Below are positions 46,540-57,900 of a DNA stretch of 64,000 nt, in pieces (position 1 is the first letter of the stretch; every line of letters starts with the position of its first letter). The notes below the pieces were generated by a model. The model did not search any database. It had not been told where the DNA came from and worked only from the letters and a program-made list of their open reading frames with translations. Source of the stretch: Ailanthus altissimus (Eukaryota; Streptophyta; Magnoliopsida; Sapindales; Simaroubaceae); assembly GCA_946807835.1 (NCBI GenBank), contig OX327693.1, forward strand, positions 7,767,501-7,831,500. The letters are read 5' to 3'. The position numbers and the translations under genes were made by a program.

Positions 46540-47110
46540 ATAATTTTTTTTTAAAATAGTTTGTTTTTATTAAATTTATTTATTTAATTATTAAAGTAAA
46601 AACCAATTTTAAGAGGAGGGGGTAAGAAGAAAAATAAAATAAAAATTTGGGATAAAAAAGTAGTGAGGTGAGATGGGGAATGAAAATTTAAATTTAATAT
46701 TTTTAATATAAAACTTATAATATTAATTTAATTTTAATAACTAAATTTATTTATTTGATTATTAAATTAAAAATAATTTTGAAAGGAAGGGGTAAGAAGA
46801 GGGAAAATGAATTTTAAAAATCTGGAGGAAAAAGTGGTGAAGTGTGATGGGGGAATGAAAATTGAAAATATTTTTTATTTTTTAATGTAAAATTAATAAT
46901 ATTAATTTAATTTTAATAAATTTATTTATTTATTTGATTACTAAACTAAAATACAATTTTAGGAGGCAGGGGTAAGAAGTGAAAAAAATAAAATTAAAAT
47001 TTAGAAAGGAAAAGTAATAAAGTGAGGTTGGGGGAATGAAAATTAAAATTTAATATTTTTTTAATTTTTTAATGTAAAACTTATAAATATCAAGTTGTAT
47101 ATTAATATAT
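46540..47110. repeat. ~175-bp tandem repeat, three copies
   Basis: The landmark GGGGTAAGAAG occurs with GGTAAGAAG at 46621, 46791 and 46971 (spacing 170 and 180). Each is followed by GGGGAATGAAAAT and an AT-rich tail with TTTAATTTTAATAA. The copies are clearly diverged. Confidence 0.8.
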
Positions 47111-49560
47111 TTTTAATTACTATTTAATACTTAATTAGTTTAAAATTAATCATTATTGTTTTAGTTTTTAATTATTATTAAAAATCATTATTTCTAAACT
47201 AACTATTTTCGATTTGTTCGATCGTTATCTTCTAAACAAATGTGAAATGTATGGTTGGTGTCCACCCAACAAGTTTTAAACATCTCAGAAATATTTCCAT
47301 CACCACAATCAACAAACATTCCTAGACTAATCTTGTGATTAGAAAAAAGAAATTTTGAATTTACATTTTTTTTTTCTGAGGTGCATCCCATTGTAAATCT
47401 TCTTCCTCCACCACTTCAAAAGAGTATGTTTATTAAAATATACTTCAATTTAGAAAAAGGGTTTAAGGTATGAACAAAAATTAAAGTATTATGTAATATA
47501 TAAATAATTATCTAATTACATAAATACTTATCTAATTAGTATTAATGTCTCTTTTAGTCATTTCATATGAGAATATCATCACCCAAATTTATATTGCTCG
47601 TTATAGGTATTTTATAAGTACGTAATTAGGTTTATAAGAGTTCAACACTGAATGTTGACCAAAAAAAAAGCCCAAGACCAAGCCCAAGCCCAAGCCCAGC
47701 CCAAATTTCCAAGTGTGTGTATATATATATATTTGTGCGTGTGTTTTGTTTAGCATTTTGTCCCTCCTCCATTCTACCACGTACTCTCAACACATGGCAG
47801 CATATGACTTTACATTCCACCAATTCATCTCTTATAAATAGGGCCATATACTTGTATTTTAGATGCAATGTAAATTCGAATCAACTAAAAGACTTTACCT
47901 CATTTGCTCTTTTTTTTTTATTGCTTTCATTTATTTTCATTTATATCACAACACGTTATGAGTATGAGAGTTTTACTTCAAGAAGATAGGAATTTAAAAA
48001 AATGAGTTATATGCTCTCAAGAAAGATGGTACTATATGTCTAACCGATAGTATTGCAAATGCATACAATCCTTTAAAATAAAAAATATTTTTAAATTTAA
48101 CGCTAATTAAAATGAATGTAAATACTATATTAGGTTTTACATACTTTAATCAGAGGTTTTGAAAGAATTATAATTTTTTTTAAAAATGACACAAAATTAT
48201 ACACTCTCAAGGTCTTGTATTTTCTCGGATCAAGAAAATTCATACTTAATTTTTAAAATATTTTTCATAATAATTTTTATATAAAAATTATAAATAAAAA
48301 CAATGTAAATATCTTTGCATTATTTTTAAAATTTGTGGTCAAAATAAATATTGAAAAATTTTATGCTTTCTCATCTAATTTTTATTATAACAAATTTTAA
48401 AGTATCCGCCGAACTAAATTTACAACATTGAATCCTTTAACTCCAAGCTATTTAAAAGCACAGTAATCCTTGCTCTTGGAACTCTACCGTTGTGAAAACC
48501 TTGAGATCCAATAATTAGGTTCAAACCAACTCATTCTTCCAACCGCAACAATAATGCAATATCAATGCAACTAGTGATGTCCTACAGCGTAACGAGTCTC
48601 AAATTTTTTTTGCCTCAACTGAAGCTTTTAGTTTTTGTTTAAATTCATCAAAGTTATATTTTATTTAAAAAAAAAAAGGTTAATAATTTTTTTTAAACTT
48701 TATTAAGAGCTCTTTAACGAGTATGTTACCTCAAAGATTAATTTTTCATTATTCTTTCAGAATTTAAAAGAGTTAGATGATCATTACATAGTCGTCAACA
48801 ATATATATATTGTGAAAAATTAGTAATTTGGGTCAAAATAAAAAAAAAAAAACACACTAGTATATTCATTATATAAAAATTTGTAATTATGAACTTAACT
48901 AATATTAAATTTCTTTGTTCAAATATTCCACTCTTTTAAATATTTAAAAAAAAAACAGAAAATTTCACCCATAACAACACATAACAATAACACTGATAAT
49001 TTGATGATCAATGATAATATAAGATAAAATCATTATTATTTCTACATATAATTTGACTTCTTAAATTACTTGCTAAAATTTGTCATAGCATAAGAACAAA
49101 AATAAACAAGGCCCCGTATATCCTGATATCAAGAGCCTTTTGGCGGACAAAGTTATAAAATTCCTTAGCACATTAGCCATTGATTAAACCAACAACACTT
49201 TTTACTTTTATAATATTGTTTTGTTTTATTTTTGTAGGCCACATCCCACAACGTGCGTTTCTTTTAAGGCATGAACGTGACAATCACTATCAAGTTCATA
49301 ATCAATTAAAGTCAAAATTCTCTAAAGAGTTTTTATTTTAAAAAAATAAAAATTCACAAGCAAAGCAAGCATATGCTTTTTTATGTTAATTTTCCATTAC
49401 AAGGTTTTTATAACAAGACAAAGACAACCCACATTGTGGCCCATCTTTTCAACAATCAAGTACATGAAATCCATTTCCACTTACTTAAGAGTATTTAATT
49501 AATTGTAATGATGCAAAATTATATATATATATATATATAATCCAATAACTAATCCGTTTA
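47111..49560. other. AT-rich spacer with simple repeats
   Basis: It contains a run of CCAAGC-type hexamers at 47670-47702, a short TA/TG run near 47715-47745 and a pure AT run at 49520-49538. No gene recognised. ORFs at 47203-47391, 47632-47868 and 47717-47989 lack recognisable features. Confidence 0.5.
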
Positions 49561-49569
49561 AAAAGTAGT

Positions 49570-51120
49570 CAATAATTTAGTAATGTATACTTTTTTTTAT
49601 ATTTTGATTAGGGGTTTGAGTTTTAGCAAATTATTACCAGTAGTGTATTTATTTATTTTATATATAAAATAGTTATTTTTTTTACACGAGTTGTTATTCA
49701 CTTATTTGTAAAAGTTATTTAGTTTGAATATTTATTAATATATAATGTAATATTATTTTAATTATTGTATGTTATTATTTCATTTATGAGGATTATTTGA
49801 TCCGAATATTTGTTAATATGTACTATAATATTATTCTAATTATTATAAAAAAATTGATGGAGTTAAAAACAAAAAAACAACTGAGTAACTTCTCACATCT
49901 CTTTCCCTCCGGAAGTAGCAAGCAATAATTAGGGAAATCAATCAAATTCCTTATATTCAGGAAATCAAGCAAATTTGACTTTTTCCTGATAATACACGAG
50001 ATTTATCTCTCTTGATGGATTAAAAGTACACTAATCCCCGTAATATTTTGATAATACACGACCTATGTCTTAATTGTCCATATTTTTTTTTTAAAAAAAG
50101 AAAAAGAATAATCCCTTTAAATAATACAATTACATAATCGTCACATCCCAATAATATTATTTACAAAATACTTAGACACTTATTTTAATTATAAAATTTA
50201 GACACTGCCTAATTTATGTTAGGAGTTTGTATTTTAATATAAATTAAAATAGTTGTTTAATTTCTCTAGTTACGTAGATGTTAATTATTTAATAGAGTTG
50301 TTTCGTTGATTATAATTTTAATCTCTTTAATTATTATGCACTCAAACGTTTGCTCGAGTGATAAGTGTTAAGTAATGTGTACTTTATTTTATTTTGGTTA
50401 AGAGTTTAAGTTTTAATGGACTACTACAATAGTGTATTTTTTTTCCTTACATATAAGACAATTATTTTTTGTACGTGTGGACTGTTATTTTTTTATTTGT
50501 AGAAATTATTTAGTATGAATATTTATTAATATATAATGTGATATTATTTTAATTATTATATGTTATTATCTTATTTATAGAAATTATTTAATCTGAATAT
50601 TTGTTAATATGTACTATGATATTATTCTAATTATTGTAAAAAAATTGATGTAGTTTAAAAAAAAAGACAATTGAGTAACTTCTCGCATCTCTTTCCCTCC
50701 GGAACTAGCAAGCAATAATTAGGAAATCAATCAAATTTCTTATATTCAGGAAATCAAGCAAATTTGACTTTTTCCTGAAAATACACGAGTTTTATTCACC
50801 TTGGTAGACTTATGTCTTAATTGTTCATAATTTTTTTTTAAAAGAAAAGAATAATAATCCCTTTAAATAATATAATTACATAATCCTCACATCTCAATAA
50901 TATTATTTAAAAAAACACTTAAGACACTTAGTCTAACGATAAAATTTATACACCCCTAATTTATGTCGAGAGTTTAAGTTTTAGTATAAGTCAAGATAAA
51001 TATTTAATTCCTCTAATTATTAGAAGGTCAATTTTAATCTCTCAAATTATTTAATAGAGTTGTTTCATTAATTGTAATTTTAGTCACTTTAATTGTTTAA
51101 AAAAATTATTTCGTGGATTG
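49570..51120. repeat. ~790-bp tandem segmental duplication
   Basis: The block around 49570-50340 is repeated at about 50360-51120. The landmark CTTTCCCTCCGGAA lies at 49901 and 50691, an offset of 790. Similarity covers nearly the whole unit, including AGCAAGCAATAATTAG, GGAAATCAAGCAAATTTGAC and ATCCCTTTAAATAAT. Non-coding. Confidence 0.85.
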
Positions 51121-51700
51121 TAATATAATCGGTGTTTTGATTGTAATATTATAATCATTTAAAATTTAAGACTGAGATTTGAGATTAATATTTGTATATA
51201 AAAAAATATTATTTAATTTTTTAAATATTACATTATAATTGCAATTTATAATAAAAAATAGAAAATCAAAATAGTCTAAATAAAATCCGTTGTAATGCAG
51301 TTCCAAATTTTAGATTTCTTAAAAAAAAAAAAAATATCGGTTTATGACCCACAGAAGCCTCCAATCTATTATCTATAATGATAAGCCTATATTACCTCGT
51401 AATATGGATCGAAGTTTCCAGTGGGCTAATAGCCCGACCCGAGCTTAACTAATAATTAAAAGACGAAGAAAATGATGAGATCATGAAAAATGGAGAGAAA
51501 AGGTCAAAAAGGAGAAATAGCAGAGGCAGACGGCGTCGTGTCATGTCGTGTCACTTTTATTTATTTATTTACACGGGAATCAAGAAAGTAAAACCCCCTT
51601 AAATCACGGGGATCATTGGTCTCAACGGCTAATGCTCCCGTTAAATTTTGATTATTTCTCAATTTAAATTTAATAGGTGAAGTAATTATTATTATTTTTT
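51121..51700. other. Spacer, no gene seen
   Basis: AT-rich, with a modest GC rise at 51400-51620 and no coding frame or repeat. Confidence 0.5.
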
Positions 51701-52060
51701 ATACACTTTACAATTACAATTAATATTTCATACAACGGTAAAATTACACTATAAATATTACCACGATCAAATTATATTACTGATAATATTGATATCAAAT
51801 TATATTATTAAGAATAACATGTTTAATATTGAGCACGCTCTTTAAACTATTATTGATATTAACATTAAATTATATTATTGAAAATAATAAATATAATATT
51901 AAACACGTCTCACTAAATTATTATTGATATTGACATCAGACATTAAATTATATTATTAAAAATAACACATATAATGTTAAACACATTTTATCAAATTATT
52001 ACTAATATTGACATTAAATTATATTATTAAAAATAACACATATAATATTAAAAATTGAAT
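51700..52060. repeat. ~70-87-bp tandem array, about four copies
   Basis: The motif AAATTATATTATTRAAAATAA recurs near 51790, 51865, 51953 and 52015 with linked TTAAACAC and TATTGATATTGACAT elements. Confidence 0.75.
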
Positions 52061-52809
52061 TATAAAACTCTTATAAAATAAGAGAAAAATTTATACCGTC
52101 TATCTCTATCAAAACTTAAATTTTTGACTAAAACGGTGCACAAAAATTAACATTAAGATATGTGAAGTAATTATTAAATATTAAATAATGTAATTATTAA
52201 AATTATTATTATATTATATTATTAGTTAATAATTACATTATTATAATATAAAATTTTAAAAATATAGCATTATTTTTTTAATTTTTTAGTTTCCACTCCA
52301 TTGCTTAGCTGGCTGCTGCTCCTTTCTCTAAAACTTTCTAAACTCACTGTCACAAAGATAAATTGTATTTTCATTTTCATTTTCCTTCAAAGAGAATATG
52401 TTGCAACATAAAATACAACACAATCGTGTTTTTTTTTCTCTCTTTTTTTATTCTAATTATTATAGCAGAAATTTTAAAATCATTATGTTTGTGATCATTT
52501 GGATTGAATTAGTAATTATGGCACAATTGTTGTAATATATTTATAGTAATTATATGTTTCTTATAATTTAGATTGAATTACTAATTATGACAAAATTGTT
52601 GTTATATATATATGTAGCCTCAATCATCCAAATTAAGTATGCTTATTAATTAAATAATTAAATTTTATGTAAAAGCACTTTGTGATCCTAGGTGGTTAAG
52701 GAATTACAATGTATCTTGCCTCACATAGATGTCCCAGTTCAAACTCTACTTTTTAAGTAAAAAAAAGTCTAAAATAAATAATAATTCCTTTTTATATACA
52801 ATTACTCTT
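52061..52809. other. AT-rich spacer, no gene seen
   Basis: No coding frame. A short imperfect repeat of TAATTATGRCAMAATTGTTG occurs near 52510 and 52580. Confidence 0.5.
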
Positions 52810-53135
52810 ATTAATACTTAAATTCATAATATAAATTTATTACAAATCACTATAAAATTAATATCAAACTCATAATATAAATTACCCTTCTTTAAAAGAA
52901 AATTGGCTCAATTCAAACTCGTAATATAAATTACATAATATAAACTTATTATAAATCACGATAAAATTCATATCAAACTCGTAATATAAAATACCATTCT
53001 TTAAAAAGAAATTGGCTTGACTCAAAATTGTAATATAAATCATACAATACAAACTTATTATAAAGCACGATAAAATTTATATCAAACTCATAATATAATT
53101 TACTTTATTTAAAAGAAAATTATCTTTGACTTTAT
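52810..53135. repeat. ~110-bp tandem array, three copies
   Basis: Each unit contains ATATCAAACTCRTAATATAA, then TCTTTAAAARGAAATTGGCT, then AAACTTATTATAAA. Unit ends lie near 52885, 52995 and 53105. Confidence 0.8.
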
Positions 53136-54359
53136 TTTTGACATTAAAAATGTTGACACATACTACTGAATCAATGAACTTTTCATTATAAAAATTTAAC
53201 AATTTTAAAGAGTGACTTTTTAATATAATTTAAATATAAATGAAAAAAAGGGGTCCCCAAACTATAGGAGTCCTATTTTGAAATGTATTCTAATTCCAGG
53301 ATTATTGATTCATCTGATTGTTCGGAAAATAAAGACTCAATTTTCTCATGGTCGTTGATTGGAACTGTGGCAAAAATCAGCTTGAGAACTTTGGTTTTAT
53401 CTTTGTGAAGGCGTTGTTTGCAAGATAACCTTTTTTTTTGTTGCAGATGACAATGATTAGTCTTTTAATTTAGAGAATGGCCTCTTCTCGAGAAAGAATC
53501 TTTTGTGTTTGGCAATATTTGAATCGGGCCTTCCATTTATCTATACAAACTGACGCGACATAATTTAATTGACGAATGAAATAATAATATTAATATATAT
53601 TTTTTTATTTAGTATTTACTGTTTATTACACTCTTTTAATTATTGCAATATTAATACTGTCATAAAATAACATAAATGATATTTTAACAACAATTTTAAT
53701 TTTAATAATTTTCTTTTTACTTAATTTGAACGATTAAAATATTTTTAAATTATATTTTTTATTATATAAATAATTAAAATATTTTTAAATAATGAGAATA
53801 TTTTTATTCTTCAAATTAAGTAGAAGAGTGATAATATAATTATAATTATTATTAAAATATAATTTGTATAAATCTCGACATGTCAGTATATTTGAATGCG
53901 TTTATATAAATATTTTATATTGCAAAATACTACTAATTTTAGTTTTGAAAAACAAATTTGAAATACAATGTGGAAAAACAAACGCCGCCACCAGGCGGTG
54001 GAAATGTCGTTGCTGGGCCCACACTGTTAATTAAGCGCCATCATCACCAACTACTGTCACCTTCGTGTGACTCTAGCATGGAATTTTTCTTTTTTTTTTT
54101 AATTTCATGTGGAAAAAGAAAATTATTGATTTCTTGAGAGACAGAAGAAAAAAAAACATAAACACGCCTGGGGGGAGATAGGTAACGAAGCCAAAATTTC
54201 CCCCAAATGGCATAACTCTTTCGGTAAAATCCAAATTTTCTTTTTCTTTAAAAATTCAATTTAGTCTGATTTTGATTAATTTTGACGTCTGCGATAACGT
54301 CATTTGATTATTAGATATTTTCCAAAAAAAAAAAAAATCATCTAAAATACTTCAGAGAC
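53136..54359. other. Upstream region of the EFR3-like gene
   Basis: No coding frame. It probably contains the promoter of the downstream gene. GC rises at 53980-54070 and 54160-54200. I cannot place a TATA box or start site with confidence. Confidence 0.45.
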
Positions 54360-54902
54360 AATTATAGAACCCACGTTTACTAAATTTTGATTCTCATTGT
54401 ATTCCAGATCGCAATCTTTTTGAGCTTCTTTTGATTCTTGTGCCAGAATTCGCTTTCTTTTGTGATTTGAATTGGTGAGTTTGCTTTAGTTTCTAAAAAA
54501 TTTAGCTTTCATTTATGCAATCAATCTGTTAATTGTTATGATTTTTTAATTTTCAAACATTGAATTCTCTATTGATTTTATGCGTTTTCTCGATTTCAAT
54601 CCATTAATATTTCAGATTACGTAAGGTTTATGCAGAACATCCTAAAATGTGCTTAATTCAAATGCGTTCTTATTTTATTTTTTTCTATTTGTTTGGCTTT
54701 TAAGTTACATCTTCAGTATTGTGATTGTTAATTGATTTGAGTTTGTGGTCAATGAGTAAATGACAAATTGTTTATTTACCCAATTCTGATTTGATTCAAC
54801 GAGTGTGGATGGAAGAATTGATGATGGAACTTTGAATTGATATAATGTTAATATGGAATATTCATGTGAATTTGTAGAGGAGGGTTTGAAAAGCCATAGA
54901 CA
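54360..54902 (+). other. Probable 5' UTR and leader intron of the EFR3-like gene
   Basis: A leader exon ends at 54474 with a strong donor (ATTG|GTGAGT). The acceptor TTTGTAG at 54871-54877 opens the next exon, in which the ATG lies at 54903. The upstream limit of the leader is not visible and is set arbitrarily. Confidence 0.6.
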
Positions 54903-57900
54903 ATGGGGGTAATGTCGAGACGGGTGTTGCCTGTCTGTGGCAACCTCTGTTTCATCTGTCCTGCAATGCGAGCGAGGTCAAGACAGCCCGTTAAGCGGTA
55001 TAAGAAGTTGATTACAGACATGTTCCCGCGTAATCAGGTGCATTAACAGCATATATGATGTTTCTTTATTTGAGATGATGGCTTTGCAAGTATTTTTATT
55101 TATTGACATTTGTCTCTTGGTTTCAAAATTGGTTGCTTAGTAGGTCTTAGTAATGTACATATGAGGCAATTCTTAACTTGTTTGCTGTTTAATGTAAGAT
55201 ATGGACAATGCATTATTGTTTAATTCCGAATGTGGATTGTTGCAAGTGAGTGTTACTATAAGAATAAAAAGTTGATGTCGTATTGCACATGAGTATCATC
55301 TGTACTTTGATGATACTCTCAGTTTGAAGTTTGGCTTACTTTGATATTATGTTCTATTGGTGCTTTAAAGCATGAAAATTTTTATTCAGGTCGTAAAAGG
55401 TTTAGATCAACTGGAATTTTAAACTTCTTGCCTATGTATCCAATTTATATAACTTTTCTTTCTTTTCTTTTTTTTTTTTGGTTAAATATCCTCTAGTGTT
55501 ACTGGTCAGCTTTTGTAGAGATTCTTAAAGGCTTTAGTTTTGCACCAATCCTTTGAATCTTATACCTCTGCCCATCCTCTCAAATTTAAAGTGGATATTG
55601 GCTTTTGATCATGCAGGATGCCGAACCAAATGATAGGAAAATCGGAAAGCTTTGTGAATATGCTTCAAAGAATCCATTACGGATTCCCAAGGTAAGTTTT
55701 ATCTTCTGGTGTTGCTTAGAGATTGATCCTTATATAAAACTTAAATGTTAGCAAATGAGGCATTGTATTTGTTAATCAGGATCAAAATTTATTACCAAAA
55801 ACAAGAGAATGAAGCACTTCAAAGTTCCTGCATAAGCTACTGTGTTCACCAACCCACTTCCACATTTGCCAAACCATTAGCTATATATGCTTTATGATCA
55901 TGAAGTATTTTTGTGGTTGGTATTTAATGCTATCCTGTAACTACTGGGTGATAATTAAATCAAGAATATAAATCTTGTTCATATAATTATTGAGTTACAG
56001 TTGTAATCAAGAATACTATTTTGCACTGCTGGCTCCAGTTTGAATCATTGAGATATGATGTTCTAGCCAAACGTTCTAAGTTTTGCTAAGAAAGTTATTA
56101 CGGTTCAAATACTGAGAAGTTAGAAAGAAAATGTCTTTTGAATCCAAAATCTTATCAGACTACATGTTTCTGTTTCAATTATTATTATTGGTTTTATTCT
56201 TAATTTTTCAGTTTGTTGTCTGGACAGATTACTGATCTCCTGGAGCAAAGATGTTACAAGGATTTGCGAAATGAGAACTTTGGATCAGTAAAAGTTGTGG
56301 TGTGCATTTATAAGAAGTTGCTATCATCGTGTAAGGAGCAGATGTAAGTTTGATGTATTTTAATTTTGACTTTGCCTTTTAGGATATTCTACTCTCAACA
56401 AATTGTTGTTATAGATACAAATGGGCACATTTGTGTCTGTCCATGTCTAATAGTCATGTGTATAATCATTAAGGTGTTTGCTGTTATTTGCCCTAGAAAA
56501 TGTGCATGTATCACTATTTGTATAACTGTTTATCAGGTTAAGGTATTCTACATGGAAATCGGCAAGCAATTGTAGTCGATGATACATGTTCAATTTTATG
56601 TTGACAAATGTAGAGTTATAATCTTGTTCATTATGATGCAGATTCTGGAGCTCATTTACTTAACATGTTTTGTTAATGCCAAAACTTGACATCTGTGTTT
56701 GTGTCTACAAATCATTGATTTCGCTTTTGTAATTTAAGTTACTCATGCGGTATAATTTTCATCCAACATACTTCCTTTGCTGGGGTGGGGGGAAAGGGAG
56801 AATCTCAAAGAATGAATATGCAGACAAGGACAACTTAATGCTGGGCAGATCACAATGTTAGATGTATAATGGCTTTTCAGTTGTCTAGGAGTAAGTCCTT
56901 TAGGATAAAATCTTATGTTTCAGATGAATAATGAGTTCTAGTTTATGACATCTAATAGGAACAATCCATTATTTATTTATTTATAGTGTGATAATTCTGT
57001 ACAAATATCTGAGTGGATGTGTGGCAGCGTCCACTTAGTACTGGTTAATGTCTTAATTAATATATACAAGATCAACATTGGGTATATTGGGTGAATATTG
57101 TTATTTAATGTTTTGCTGTGCTTTGTTTTTCGCTATTAAAACTTTATAATGATTCAGTAAATAATAATCTTATACTTAAAATTTTCAATTGGATCTTGCA
57201 ACTGAGATTTGCCAGCCATCAATTAGTTGATAACTAGCACTTTGTTAGGTAATGTTGCCTACTTGCGCATATATACCCAAGATGGGTAATGGTGCCCGTA
57301 TTGGCCACCTGGCCCGTATTGCCTATTCCCATTACTCTTAAGCGACTCACATCTCATGTGGCAATCTCTTTTGGGACTTGATGTAGGCAGCCCATATATA
57401 CCTAGGATGGGTAATGCTGCCTGTATTGCCCATAAATTTCTATAAAGAACTTCTTGCTTTAAAAATCACTGCATTTCAAAGATCCTTTTGCTTTTGTTTT
57501 CAATTTTCTTTTTAAATGTCAGTGATTAGTTTTCTCCTAAGGTGCAAATGAAAGACATAATATCAGTGAAGAAGTGCAAAGGAAGATCAGCAGCAATTTT
57601 AAGTTGGAAGCTGAGATAAATATGTTCATTGAAGTTGTATTCTGATCTCACATGATGAATATTACAGGGACATTATCATCTTCTCTTTTTGAAATGGTGA
57701 TTTTCCTAGATGCACTAAATTTGTTGCATCTACTATAAAATCAGATTAAATATCGCAAAGTCTTGAATAAGGTCTTAGAATCTTTAGATTTTGTTTTCTA
57801 GCAATTGAGGTTTTCTTTGTAATACTTATTTTGTATATAACTGAATTATCTATGATTTATGAATGACTTCTTGTCTCTTTTCTCCACCACCATTCTGCTT

